DNA of 47,150 nt from Cyanobacteria bacterium QS_8_64_29 (GCA_003022125.1 PXQH01000023.1:1-47150), one strand, 5' to 3'; counted from the stretch's first letter, positions 17,630-26,543 are shown. Numbers and translations: made by a program. Notes: generated by a model not told the origin, from the letters alone.

Positions 17630-18400
17630 ATGGCCCAGCTACTGCAATCGCAGCTCGAAACCGCCCGGGCCGATGCGATCGCCATCGCCAACTTACATTT
17701 GCGCTACCCCGATAGCGGGGCGGTGCTGCACGATCTGACGCTGCAGATCCGGCCGGGCGAGCGCGTGGGCCTGATCGGTCCCAATGGGGCAGGCAAAACG
17801 ACGCTGTTTTTGGCTGTCTGCGGCGTTTTGCCGGTCACGGCCGGCGAGATTGCGCTCTTTGGCGACCCGGTGGTGCCGGGCCAATTTCGCCCCGACATTG
17901 GCTTGGTCTTTCAGAACCCCGACGATCAGCTATTTTGCCCCACCGTCCGCGAGGACATTGCCTTTGGCCCGCAGAACATGGGCCTCTCGGCGCCAGCGGT
18001 CGAGGAGCGCGTCCGCGAAGCGCTCAGCCTGACCGGCACGCAGGCGCTCGCCGAACGCATGCCGCACAACCTCTCGGGTGGGGAGAAACGCATGGTGGCG
18101 ATCGCTGCCATCCTGGCCATGCACCCCCACCTGGTGCTGTATGACGAACCCAGCGCCAATTTGGACTTTCGCGCACGGCGGCGCCTGATCCGCTTTTTGC
18201 AGGGCTCGCAGGGAACCCTGGCCTTGGCGTCCCACGATCTGGAGCTAATTTTGGAGGTTTGCGATCGCGTGCTGCTGCTCGAGGGCGGTCAGCTCGCAGC
18301 CGATGGCAACCCCCGCGATGTCATGAGCGATCGCGCCCTAATGGAAGCCCACGGGTTAGAGAAACCCCACTCGCTACTACCGCACCATAGCGGCCCCTAG
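17630..18400 (+). CDS. cbiO: ECF transporter ATPase CbiO
   Basis: ABC ATPase that powers metal uptake. It has Walker A GPNGAGKTT, the Q-loop VFQNPDDQLF, the signature LSGGEKR, Walker B HLVLYDEP and the H-loop LASHDLEL. Start choice: the ATG at 17630 gives 256 residues; a GTG at 17618 is possible and adds four residues, but then the GGAG at 17613-17616 would be too close. It is the last gene of the five-gene operon. One ATPase gene is enough for a homodimer. Confidence 0.93.
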   Translation: MAQLLQSQLETARADAIAIANLHLRYPDSGAVLHDLTLQIRPGERVGLIGPNGAGKTTLFLAVCGVLPVTAGEIALFGDPVVPGQFRPDIGLVFQNPDDQLFCPTVREDIAFGPQNMGLSAPAVEERVREALSLTGTQALAERMPHNLSGGEKRMVAIAAILAMHPHLVLYDEPSANLDFRARRRLIRFLQGSQGTLALASHDLELILEVCDRVLLLEGGQLAADGNPRDVMSDRALMEAHGLEKPHSLLPHHSGP

Positions 18401-18493
18401 CCTTGGGCGGTTTCCCCAACTGGGCGCGCAAGGGCAACATCGGGGATAATGGCGGGCGGAAGTTGTTGGCGTTCGCCCAAGGAGCAAGCCGCC

Positions 18494-19219
18494 ATGAGCA
18501 ACACGTTTGACTTTCGTCGGGCCATGCAGGAGGCCCAAGGCCAAGCCCTGGTTGGCCCAAACGTAATCCGCAATGCTCTTCCGTTTTTGGGGGGCGGACT
18601 CGTCCTGACCGCCATGGGCGTTTACGGCGGCCTGGGGGTAATGTCGAACTACCCGCAGGCGTTCATGCCCACCTTTTGGGTCGCGCTCATTGGCAACTTG
18701 GTACTGTTTTTTGTCTCGCGCGGCGTTGCCGAGCGGGGCAATAACGAGACAGCGCTGCCGCTGCTGGGTCTCTACAGCTTGCTATCGGGCTACACGCTCA
18801 GCGCCATTATCTTTATGGCCCTTAGCACTTCGGGGGTGGGCGTTCAAGGCATTGGCATCGCTGCGCTGGGCTGCGGCGTCACGTTCATGGCAGCGCGGCC
18901 CATTGGCTCCAACCTCTCGGATGAAGACGGCATGGCGCTGACCAAAACCGTTCAGCTAGGGCTCATTGCCCTCGTGGTCGTCCTGGTCGGTCAGCTGTTA
19001 TTCAGCTTCTTTGGGGTCATAACGCCCAGTTGGCTGGAGGTGGGCATCTCCAGCATGGGCGTATTGCTGTTTGCCGGCATGGCGGTGGTCGATTTCTACC
19101 TGCTGCCGCGTACCTACCGCGACGACCAGTACTTGCCGGCTGCCCTGTCGATGTATTTGACCTACATCAACCTGTTTATCTTTATCCTGCGCCTGCTGAT
19201 TGCCCTCAACCGCGAATGA
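18494..19219 (+). CDS. Bax inhibitor-1/YccA family membrane protein
   Basis: A protein of 241 residues with about seven membrane helices. The C-terminal part SMYLTYINLFIFILRLL is the characteristic end of the BI-1/YbhL family, whose members leak Ca2+ in a pH-dependent way. The ATG at 18494 follows AAGGAG at 18479-18484; a longer frame upstream lacks such a site. A -10-like GATAAT lies at about 18442. A strong terminator follows at 19247, so it is probably a single-gene unit. The substrate in cyanobacteria is unknown. Confidence 0.85.
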   Translation: MSNTFDFRRAMQEAQGQALVGPNVIRNALPFLGGGLVLTAMGVYGGLGVMSNYPQAFMPTFWVALIGNLVLFFVSRGVAERGNNETALPLLGLYSLLSGYTLSAIIFMALSTSGVGVQGIGIAALGCGVTFMAARPIGSNLSDEDGMALTKTVQLGLIALVVVLVGQLLFSFFGVITPSWLEVGISSMGVLLFAGMAVVDFYLLPRTYRDDQYLPAALSMYLTYINLFIFILRLLIALNRE

Positions 19220-19246
19220 CGGCAGCCCTGCACGGGGCACGTCTCG

Positions 19247-19277
19247 GGGCCGCTGGCACGCCAGCGGCCCTTGTTTG
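19247..19277 (+). terminator. Rho-independent terminator after the BI-1 gene
   Basis: A perfect 10-bp stem GGGCCGCTGG/CCAGCGGCCC with a CACG loop, then TTGTTTG. It lies 28 bp after the stop of the BI-1 gene. Confidence 0.85.
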
Positions 19278-19391
19278 TGGGCAGCCAGTGGGGGTAGCGC
19301 CGTTGTGTCGATGGGTGGTATAACTAGCGCGGAAGCGTCCCAGCAGTGCATCTGGCTGCGGACGAATTGAGGTAGGAGCGTGAGGAGTACC

Positions 19392-20309
19392 ATGTCGGTT
19401 CGACCGCGTTGGTCGCAATGTCTGGCTGCTGCAGCCATCGCAGTTGCCTCGCTGGGATTGAGCGCAGGCCCAAGCGGTCCAACGCGCTCGGTCGCGCAAG
19501 CTGAATCGATTTCCCTAGAGGTACCGCCGCCAGCGCGGCAGGCGAGCGGAACCTGTCGCGCCCAATTGGGCCAGGGCCTGGATGCCACCCTCGATAGCTT
19601 TGGCGTGGCCAACAGCGAGTGGGGCATTGCCGTCAAGTCCTTGCAAACCGGCCGGACGCTCTACCGGCACAACGCCCAGCACCCCCTCATTCCGGCTTCC
19701 AACACCAAACTGCTAACCGTAGCAGCGGCCTTCCGGCAGTGGGACCCGCCCCTCAACGACCGGCACCGCGCGCGGGTAAAGCGCATCCTGCGTTATAGCG
19801 ATAATAGCCTGGCCGATAGCCTGCTGAGCGGCTTGGGCGGTCCCCAAGTGGCCAGCCGCTCGCTCAGCCAGCTGGGCTTGACCGAAGCCAACTACCGCCA
19901 GGCCGACGGATCCGGCCTATCCCGCCGCAATGCCGTCACGGCCTCGAGCCTGGTTTCGCTACTGGCTGCCATGCCCGATAGCAACCACTGGGCTCTGTTC
20001 TACAGCTCGCTGCCAGTGGCCGGTCAAAGCGGGACGCTCAGCCATCGCCTGCAAGATACCGCTGCAAGCGGCCAAATCCGGGCCAAAACGGGCACCCTGC
20101 ACGGGGTCAGAGCCCTCTCAGGTTACGCCGAGACGGCCGATTTTGGGCGGGTAGCGTTTAGCATTTTGGCCAATAATCCCAACGGGGCCGGATCCCGCCT
20201 AGTGGCGGCGATTGACAAAATCGCCCTGCAATTGGCCCAGCTGCAACAGTGCCAGCAACCGCTAGCCGAATCCGCCCAAGATGTGGGTACTGGCAAGGGC
20301 GAAAGCTAG
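19392..20309 (+). CDS. dacB: D-alanyl-D-alanine carboxypeptidase, S13 (PBP4) type
   Basis: A periplasmic peptidoglycan peptidase of 305 residues. The penicillin-binding motifs are SNTK (active-site Ser, S-x-x-K), SDNSLAD (S-x-N) and KTGTLHG. A signal peptide (AAAIAVASLGLSAGP) stands at the N-terminus. The protein is short for the S13 family, whose usual members have a large insertion between the first two motifs; that insertion is missing here. The ATG at 19392 is preferred, since GAGGAG sits 5 bp upstream. The 3' end overlaps the convergent AEC-transporter remnant by 48 bp, so the end of one of them may be altered. Confidence 0.85.
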   Translation: MSVRPRWSQCLAAAAIAVASLGLSAGPSGPTRSVAQAESISLEVPPPARQASGTCRAQLGQGLDATLDSFGVANSEWGIAVKSLQTGRTLYRHNAQHPLIPASNTKLLTVAAAFRQWDPPLNDRHRARVKRILRYSDNSLADSLLSGLGGPQVASRSLSQLGLTEANYRQADGSGLSRRNAVTASSLVSLLAAMPDSNHWALFYSSLPVAGQSGTLSHRLQDTAASGQIRAKTGTLHGVRALSGYAETADFGRVAFSILANNPNGAGSRLVAAIDKIALQLAQLQQCQQPLAESAQDVGTGKGES

Positions 20310-21049
20310 CGTGAGCGTCAGCGGACTCACCAGGGTTGAGAGCGCAACAATACGCGCCACCTCGCTGGGATCCCCGCCGAACTCGCTGACCAACACCATG
20401 CAGCCAGCTCGTACGCACCAACGGCCAAGCGCGTTGTAGCCAGCTGCATGCCCAGCCCGATCAAGGCAACGGGAATGGCAGCCTGACCGAGCTGTCGCAG
20501 CGTCTCGCCCAACTGCAGCGGCAGCTCCACGACCGCCACGTTGAGCGCCAACCCCACCAGCATGGCCCAAAATAGCGGCAGCCTGAGCACTAACGTCAGC
20601 CCGCGCGCAAGGCCTGCGCCTTGCAAAAAAGCCGGTCCCAAACCAAACAGCGCGATCGCCGAGGCAACCAAATAAATGGCAGCCCGCTCCAACCCTGCAT
20701 CGCCCAAGGTGAAGGCAACGAACGGCAAGCCCAAATTGCCGGCGTTAGAAAACAGCCCGATCGCCACCAACTCTTTCTCGCGCGCCAGCGAGAGCGACAG
20801 CAGCCGGCTTATCCCCCAAACCAACAAATAGAGCAACCCCGAAACGGCGGCAAACCCTGCCAGCAAGCCCAGGGCACTCTGCAGCGATAGCGTGGTGCGA
20901 TAGAGCTTGTCCGCAATGAGCGCCGGTGCCAGCACGTACAGCGCGAGCTGGGCGAGCGTGCGGTGCTCGAGCTGCAACCAGCGACCGGCAACAAAGCCAA
21001 TTGCCGCAATGGCGCTCACCGAGACAAACGCGGCGACAATACTGCTCAT
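20262..21049 (-). pseudogene. AEC-family (auxin efflux carrier-like) transporter with internal deletion
   Basis: A membrane transporter of the AEC/BASS type. The N-terminal helices and the conserved FSNAGNLGLPFVAFTLG are present. At AVGAYELAA (about 20405) the frame changes and continues with MVLVSEFGGDPSEVARIVAL and PLTLTLAFAL to the stop at 20262. Family members normally have about 40 residues between these blocks, so I infer a deletion of about 120 bp that also shifted the frame. The start is taken at the ATG at 21049 (MSSIVAAFVSV). The remnant overlaps the end of dacB. Confidence 0.8.
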
Positions 21050-21129
21050 GGCAGGCACCCGCTGCGGCGATGGACATTGCACGCTGGCGCAGCCTTAAAG
21101 TGGAAGCCCGCCAGAGAACCTAAGCCGCG

Positions 21130-21810
21130 TTAACTGCCAAATGCCCGAGGCAAGCTCCCTTTGTGGCCGGATCGGGCTGGGGCAACGTAGGGCGGCCCTT
21201 CCATGGCAATGGGTTCAGGCCGAGGCCACTCCCCGCGGCGTCCGGCTGCCAGGATGCGGTCGGCCTGCTGGGCCGTAATGCCGTAGGTGGCGCGCACCTG
21301 TCGCTGGTAGCGCCGCTTCAGCTGCTCGATGCGATCGATGCGCCTGAGGCTGTAGCGCCGTGGGTTGCTGGCATTGGGACGGCGCGGGTATTGCTCCCAT
21401 CCCTGCCGCCTGGCGCGTTTCGCAGCTGCCTCGAGCGCCCGGTAAATCTCGCGTTGCTGCGATTCGCCAACAGCTACTGCTGCCGCGTCCTGCTGGCGCG
21501 CTTGCAAGCGTTGCAGGTAAGCAGCTGCTTCCTCTAGCGTCTGATTTTCAACTAAGGGGGCCTGGCGCTGGAGGTAATCGGCTGCCTCCTCGAGGGTATC
21601 TTCAGCAATCAAGGGCTGGCGGCGCTCGCCCTCCTCCGCCTCCGATTGCGCCTGCTCGCTGCTGTCCGAGCGGTTGAAGGTGGCAGCAATCTGCTGCCAC
21701 AAGCCCGGCTTGAGGGTAACCATGGCCCAACCTGCCAGTCCCAGACCGGCCACGGTTGCGCCGAGCGATGCAGCAATCGCGATCACCGTCTTAGCCCGTT
21801 TGGATGCCAT
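21130..21810 (-). CDS. Membrane-anchored protein of unknown function with TLEEAAxYLQR repeats
   Basis: I do not recognise the family. The 226 residues begin with a basic MASKRAKT and one membrane helix (about 8-32), then a charged region on the far side. A short motif occurs twice, DTLEEAADYLQRQAPL and QTLEEAAAYLQRLQA (about residues 70-105), predicted helical. The C-terminal half is rich in arginine and tyrosine, with a helical IDRIEQLKRRYQRQVRATYG that recalls a DNA- or membrane-binding helix. It precedes the DUF4168 lipoprotein gene on the same strand's downstream side, with 36 bp between them. Codon use looks native. Confidence 0.7.
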   Translation of the reverse strand: MASKRAKTVIAIAASLGATVAGLGLAGWAMVTLKPGLWQQIAATFNRSDSSEQAQSEAEEGERRQPLIAEDTLEEAADYLQRQAPLVENQTLEEAAAYLQRLQARQQDAAAVAVGESQQREIYRALEAAAKRARRQGWEQYPRRPNASNPRRYSLRRIDRIEQLKRRYQRQVRATYGITAQQADRILAAGRRGEWPRPEPIAMEGPPYVAPARSGHKGSLPRAFGS

Positions 21811-21846
21811 ACGCAGTTAGTTGGTCGCGGCTGCAATGCCAAGCAG

Positions 21847-22431
21847 CTAGCCCTGCAGCTTTTGGCGCAGTTTTTGTCGCAGCTCCGGATCTTGCTGCAC
21901 TGCCTGGCTGATTTGCTGGAAGCGCTTGGGCTCTAGCCCTGCCTCCTGAATCGCCTGCTTTTGTTGGGCGCGCATTGATTCTTGCATGCTTTTGAGCTTT
22001 TGGCGCGCGCGATCGAGCTGCTGTTGCTCCTGTTGCGACAGGGATTGCGAACCATCCTGGCCGCTAGCCGAGCGGTTCAAGTCTTGAAACTGTTTGGGCG
22101 TTAGCCCCACTTCCTTGAGCGCTTTCGCCATCTTCTGCTGGCTCTGCGCGCGCTGCTTTCTGAGCGTTTGCACGGCCTTGGCAAACTTGTCTAGCTCTTG
22201 CTCGCTGACATCAGTCGCCGCCTGCGTGGCCTTCTGTTGGGGTTGGCTCGGTTGCGTTTGCGGATTGGACCGATCGGGGTTGGCTTGCGTTGGCTGCTGT
22301 TGCTCGTTGGGGGCCTGGGAAGAATCCGGCATGCCAGGCAGGCGCTCCTGCAGCGTGCTGCAAGCGCCGAGCGCAAGGGCAGCAGCTGCGGCAGTGCCAA
22401 CTCGAAGGGCGTGAATGCGGCGGCGTGGCAT
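21847..22431 (-). CDS. DUF4168 lipoprotein
   Basis: The N-terminus is a lipoprotein signal (VGTAAAAALALGAC, lipobox LGAC), followed by a Gln/Pro/Asn-rich linker. The rest, SEQELDKFAKAVQTLRKQRA and then GLTPKQFQDLNR and GLEPKRFQQISQAVQ with DPELRQKL, is the DUF4168 pattern: two helical halves each ending in GLxPxxFxxI/L. These proteins are common in cyanobacteria and their role is unknown. It is transcribed toward the membrane-protein gene at 21130-21810 and may share its mRNA. It is divergent from the O-antigen ligase-like gene. Confidence 0.82.
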   Translation of the reverse strand: MPRRRIHALRVGTAAAAALALGACSTLQERLPGMPDSSQAPNEQQQPTQANPDRSNPQTQPSQPQQKATQAATDVSEQELDKFAKAVQTLRKQRAQSQQKMAKALKEVGLTPKQFQDLNRSASGQDGSQSLSQQEQQQLDRARQKLKSMQESMRAQQKQAIQEAGLEPKRFQQISQAVQQDPELRQKLRQKLQG

Positions 22432-22548
22432 GGACTAGAGACTCCTGGCGCTCAATAGCGATCGGCATGAGATTGGCGCCGATCCGTTTGAGGTTAACAT
22501 GGCTGGGCTCGGGCAGGCTGCCGCCTGCCGCGACTGGCGCAGACTGCG

Positions 22549-23883
22549 ATGGAACGATCGCCACTGGCCTGGCAAAACTTACCCTGGCAGGGCTGGCAGG
22601 GCGCCCTACTGGTCTTCCCGGTCGTACCTGTTTGGGGCGGTGCCATGCTGCTAGTGGCTGCCACTGCCCTGGGCTGGCAGTATCGCGGCGCGATTGGGGC
22701 GCGGCCGCTGAACTGGGGGTGGGCGCTCTGGAGCGTGGGCGTGCTCGCGAGCTGCGCCTTGGCTGCTCGGCCGCTAACGGCCTTGTTGGGAGCGGCCAAT
22801 TTTCTGCCGTTTGTGGCGCTGTTTGCCATCTTGAGCGCCGTTTTGCAAGTCCCGGCCCAGCTGCGGCGGCTGGCCTGGCTCCTGGCGCTCGGGTCCGTGC
22901 CGGTTTTTGGTTTGGGCCTGGGTCAAATGTGGGGCGGTTGGACGACCCCAACGGCCTGGAGCACCCCATGGCTGCTGGGGTGGGACTTGGATGCTGGCGG
23001 CGACCCAGTGGGGTGGATGGCCTCGGTGTTTACCAATGCCAACCACCTGGCTGCCTATGCGTTTCCCATTGGGTTGTTGGCCCTGGAGCTGGCGCTAGAG
23101 GCCTATCGCGACTGGCGGCGGCATAGCAGCAGCGGGGGCGCCCTCCGGCTGTTGGGGGCGAGTGCCATTGCCCTCGGCAATGGGAGTGCCGTAGTGCTAT
23201 CCCAATCTGATAGCGCGCTGGCCCTTGCCGTGCTGGGGGGGCTCGCGTTTGCCCTCTACCTGGGCTGGACGCGGCTGGCGATCTGGAGCGCTGGGGCGCT
23301 GGTGAGCCTCGCTGGCCTCGTCACCGGTGCCGCCTTGGCGCCGCCGCCGCTGCAGTCCGGGCTGCGCGTGATCGCTCCAGCCTACTGGTGGCAGCGGGTC
23401 ATGGCGGCGTTCTACCCCGACCGGCCGCCGGCCCGCCTGCGCACGAATCAATGGGCGTTTGCCTGGGAGCGCTGGCTCGATCGCCCCTGGTTGGGCTGGG
23501 GGCTGCGCCACTTCTCGCCCCTCTACGAAGCGCAAACCGGTCACTGGCTGGGCCATCCCCACGACTTGGTCTTAATGCTGGCCATGGAGGTAGGGGCGCC
23601 CTTGACGCTGCTGCTGCTGGCCCTGGTGGGGGTGGCGATCGTGCGCGCCGTTTGGCTGCTGCGCGCCTGGCCGCTGGCTGCCCCCGTGCCGGGGGCGTTT
23701 CAGTGGCACCAAGACCGCCTGCTGCTGTTTGGGTATGGGGTTGCCTTTGGCGGGTGCACCCTATTTAGTGCCTTTGACGTCCCGCTGTTCGATCCGCGCA
23801 CCAACCTGGTGGGCTGGCTGCTGCTGGCCGGGCTCGCTGGCGTCACGCACCGCTACCGGGCGCTGCTGCGCTGGCGGCCCTAA
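22549..23883 (+). CDS. O-antigen ligase/polymerase-like membrane protein (IctB/Wzy type)
   Basis: The 444 residues contain about ten membrane helices. The long periplasmic loop carries RTNQWAFAWERWLDRPWLGW and GWGLRHFSPLYE, with HPHDLVLMLAMEVG, which is the WaaL/Wzy/IctB signature with its conserved Arg and His. The likely job is transfer or polymerisation of a surface glycan; the name IctB from an old bicarbonate-transport claim should not be used as a function. The ATG at 22549 is taken. Trp content is high, as often in this family. Confidence 0.82.
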   Translation: MERSPLAWQNLPWQGWQGALLVFPVVPVWGGAMLLVAATALGWQYRGAIGARPLNWGWALWSVGVLASCALAARPLTALLGAANFLPFVALFAILSAVLQVPAQLRRLAWLLALGSVPVFGLGLGQMWGGWTTPTAWSTPWLLGWDLDAGGDPVGWMASVFTNANHLAAYAFPIGLLALELALEAYRDWRRHSSSGGALRLLGASAIALGNGSAVVLSQSDSALALAVLGGLAFALYLGWTRLAIWSAGALVSLAGLVTGAALAPPPLQSGLRVIAPAYWWQRVMAAFYPDRPPARLRTNQWAFAWERWLDRPWLGWGLRHFSPLYEAQTGHWLGHPHDLVLMLAMEVGAPLTLLLLALVGVAIVRAVWLLRAWPLAAPVPGAFQWHQDRLLLFGYGVAFGGCTLFSAFDVPLFDPRTNLVGWLLLAGLAGVTHRYRALLRWRP

Positions 23884-23894
23884 GTCCGAGGGCA

Positions 23895-24908
23895 CTACTG
23901 CTGCTGCGACAGGACTAGCGACAGGTTGTCGGCGTAGCCATCGTTGGAGGTCCCTTCACTGCGAACGCTTTGCACCTGCACCTCAACCTTGCGGGTGCCG
24001 CTGGGGACCTGACCGCTTGCCTGGCGGCGCAGCAAGCCCGTTTGTCCGTCTCGGTCGGCAGCCCGGACAGCGTTGAGCCGGGCACAGTCCAGCACTCGAC
24101 CGTTGCCGTCCATAAAGCGAGCTACAACCGTAGCGCGATCGGCTTGGTCTTTCCAGCCCCCTAAGTAGCCGGCAAGCTCGTACTGCAACTCGCCGGCGTC
24201 GATGGCATCGGCCCGGCCCGCCAGATCCACGGTTTGCCTGGCCTCAGAGTTGGCAACGCGGCCGCCGTAGAAAAACCGGTCGCCGTGATCGCTCGGTCCG
24301 GGCGCGCTGGCGCTGGGATATTCGCTGTTGCCGTAGGTCTTAGTGCTAAAGCCGCCGCTAGTAACCCAACCGCGTACAGGGCTGCCGAGCGGTCCAGCTT
24401 CGGCATTGCCGTTGGCTAGCAAATTGCGACCCAACAGCGAGTCGGCTGCGTCCGCTGCCTCAACGCGAAAGCGAGCGCGATCGCGGACCTCATAGCCCCC
24501 GTTCTCTTCCCAATTGAAATAAACGCGCGCTTCGTACTCGCCCGGGGGCAAGCCGTCGAAGGCCATCGTCCCTTGCTTGCGGCCCTCGGTATAGGCCCAG
24601 CGCTGCTCGTCGTAGCTGTCATCGGCTGCATCGGCCCGAACGACCGTAATCCAGTCGCTATCGTTGCCGGGCAACCCGAAAAACTGCATGCGGACGGGCT
24701 CGCCGGACGCGTAAACGGCCTGAGCGCTGCGTACGGTTGCCGACTGCGCGCTTGGCTGGGCCAGCGAAGGCGGACGCTGCGGGCTGAGGCTGATGGGGCT
24801 TGAGGGATGGAATTGAGCAGACTCAGACTGGGAGCGGGCTGCCGCAGTCCCCAACGTTCCCAAAAGCGCGAGCGAGACGACCAGTGGCAAACGGCGCGGC
24901 AATGGCAT
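23895..24908 (-). CDS. Secreted protein with Ig-like and jelly-roll-like domains
   Basis: The family was not recognised. The ATG at 24908 starts a signal peptide (LPLVVSLALLGTLGTAAARS); a TTG 18 bp upstream is possible. Residues of about 60-150 look like an Ig-type fold (VRMQFFGLPGNDSDWITVV, then FDGLPPGEYEARVYFNW). Residues of about 165-337 resemble a carbohydrate-binding or jelly-roll domain (NLLANGNAEAGPLGSPVRGW, ATVVARFMDGNGRVLD, TRKVEVQVQSVR). It is convergent with the O-antigen ligase-like gene. A surface glycan-binding role is possible but not shown. Confidence 0.7.
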   Translation of the reverse strand: MPLPRRLPLVVSLALLGTLGTAAARSQSESAQFHPSSPISLSPQRPPSLAQPSAQSATVRSAQAVYASGEPVRMQFFGLPGNDSDWITVVRADAADDSYDEQRWAYTEGRKQGTMAFDGLPPGEYEARVYFNWEENGGYEVRDRARFRVEAADAADSLLGRNLLANGNAEAGPLGSPVRGWVTSGGFSTKTYGNSEYPSASAPGPSDHGDRFFYGGRVANSEARQTVDLAGRADAIDAGELQYELAGYLGGWKDQADRATVVARFMDGNGRVLDCARLNAVRAADRDGQTGLLRRQASGQVPSGTRKVEVQVQSVRSEGTSNDGYADNLSLVLSQQQ

Positions 24909-24959
24909 ATTGGGAATGGCTCTCAACTCGATACAGCGATTTTACCACCGGTACCAGGC

Positions 24960-25535
24960 CTAGGCGCGAGAGCGCGGCTTGCCGCCGTTAAGGGGGTAGC
25001 GCGCCCGTTTGCGGCTGCCCGAGCGGGCGCGGCGCAGGCGCGGAACCACCCAAAGGGCAGTCAAGTACGCCAGGACGGCGCAGATAGCGCCCACAATGGC
25101 ACACCCCACAAACAGCGTGCTCAAAAATTGCGCGCCTAGCTGGGTGAGCTCGCGCCAGGACTCGACATCCACCCGCTGGGCGGCGAGCTGCTCGGTGCCC
25201 AGCAACCACTGGCCCACTTTGAAGTTGAAGATGTAGATGGGGACATAGGTCAAGGGATTGCTAATCCAAGTCCCTACGGCCGCTGCAATTTTGTTGCCGC
25301 GCAGCGGCGTGGCGATGGCTAGCCCAATGAGGGTTTGAGCGCCAAACAGCGGAAACAACCCGGCAAAGACGCCCGCCGCGCACCCCCGCGCGATCGCGGC
25401 TGGGGTGCCTTCCATGCGGGCCAAGCGCCGGTAGTAGTAGCGCAGGCGCCGCTGGCAGCGGCGCCGCTTGGGCTGGCGGCGGGGCCTGGTCTGCTCAGCA
25501 ACGGGCGAACGCTGCATGGCCCTCAAGGGCGTCAT
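24960..25535 (-). CDS. DUF2062 membrane protein
   Basis: A protein of 191 residues with a basic N-terminus, then the DUF2062 core: GCAAGVFAGLFPLFGAQTLI, RGNKIAAAVGTWISNP and LTYVPIYIFNFKVG, with two to three membrane helices. DUF2062 proteins are often linked to cell-envelope glycosyltransferase genes; the function is unknown. The start may be at 25535 or at the ATG 18 bp further in; both are in frame. It is divergent from the hydrolase gene at 25635. Confidence 0.85.
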   Translation of the reverse strand: MTPLRAMQRSPVAEQTRPRRQPKRRRCQRRLRYYYRRLARMEGTPAAIARGCAAGVFAGLFPLFGAQTLIGLAIATPLRGNKIAAAVGTWISNPLTYVPIYIFNFKVGQWLLGTEQLAAQRVDVESWRELTQLGAQFLSTLFVGCAIVGAICAVLAYLTALWVVPRLRRARSGSRKRARYPLNGGKPRSRA

Positions 25536-25634
25536 TGGCCGCAGGCCGGATTGCTACGCCTGCATTGTAAGGCAACCGTGCCACCCCCATCGGCTAAAAT
25601 GCGCCTGCACGCAGCCCTGCGAGGGAGTCAAGCA

Positions 25635-26543
25635 ATGCCAGCCACCGTGGCAGAAGGCGGTTATTGGTACTGGCGGGACCAGCCCATTTACTACTGCCAG
25701 GCTGGCGATCCGGGAGGAGCACCCCCCTTGTTGCTGGTTCACGGCTTTGGCGCCTCAACCGAACACTGGCGCAAAAACATTGCCGAGCTAAGCGCCGAAT
25801 TTGAGGTCTGGGCGATTGACTTGCTGGGTTTTGGGCGCTCGGCCAAGCCCCCTTGGCACTACAGTGGCGACCTCTGGCAGGCGCAACTGCGCGACTTTAT
25901 CAACAGCCGGCTCGAGCGCCCGGCGGTGCTCGTGGGCAACTCGCTGGGCGGCTATGCGGTGCTGCGTGCGGCAGCTCATCACCCCGAAACGGCAGCCGGC
26001 GTGGCGCTGCTCAATAACGCCGGTCCGTTTGCCCATAACCTCGAAACGACGCTTCCCACCCAGGCCGATCAGCCCCTAAAGCGGTTTGCGCGCGACTGCG
26101 TGCGCTCGCTGCTGCGGCAGCCCTGGGCGAGCTATTTGCTATTTTGCTACCTGCGCCGCCTCGCCCAGATCCGCCGCACCCTCAAGCGGGTTTATTGGGA
26201 CCCGAGCGCTGTGACGGAGGAACTGGTCGAGGCCATCCGCCGCCCCGCCCACGATCGCGGTGCTTTCCACGTGTTTCGCTCGGTCTTTACCACACCGCCC
26301 GGCGATCCGCTGGACGAGCTATTGCCCAAGCTGCAATGTCCGCTGTTGGCGCTCTGGGGCGAGGCCGATCCCTGGATGGATGCGAGCGAGCGCGCGACCA
26401 AGTTCCGGCAGCATTGCCCGCCGTTGAGCGAGGCGTTCGTACGGGCCGGTCACTGCCCTCACAATGAAGCGCCCCAACAGGTCGATGCCGAGCTGCGCGC
26501 TTGGATGCGCGCGGCAGTTTTGCCGGCCCAGCAGCCGGTGTAA
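25635..26543 (+). CDS. Alpha/beta-fold hydrolase
   Basis: A cytoplasmic hydrolase of 302 residues. The oxyanion region is LLLVHGFGASTEHW, the nucleophile elbow is GNSLGG, the acid is expected in LWGEADPWMD and the catalytic histidine in AGHCPHNEAP. It belongs with the cyanobacterial chloroplast-type hydrolases related to pheophytinase and haloalkane dehalogenase-like enzymes, but the substrate is not known. The ATG at 25635 follows GAGGGAG; a -10-like TAAAAT lies at 25595-25600. A second, unrelated-looking hydrolase of the same fold lies 0.9 kb downstream. Confidence 0.85.
   Translation: MPATVAEGGYWYWRDQPIYYCQAGDPGGAPPLLLVHGFGASTEHWRKNIAELSAEFEVWAIDLLGFGRSAKPPWHYSGDLWQAQLRDFINSRLERPAVLVGNSLGGYAVLRAAAHHPETAAGVALLNNAGPFAHNLETTLPTQADQPLKRFARDCVRSLLRQPWASYLLFCYLRRLAQIRRTLKRVYWDPSAVTEELVEAIRRPAHDRGAFHVFRSVFTTPPGDPLDELLPKLQCPLLALWGEADPWMDASERATKFRQHCPPLSEAFVRAGHCPHNEAPQQVDAELRAWMRAAVLPAQQPV

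Noticed and set aside
22549-23883. Bicarbonate transporter IctB as a function for the O-antigen ligase-like protein
   Set aside because: The sequence shows the WaaL/Wzy-type loop; the transporter name is historical and not supported by what is seen.
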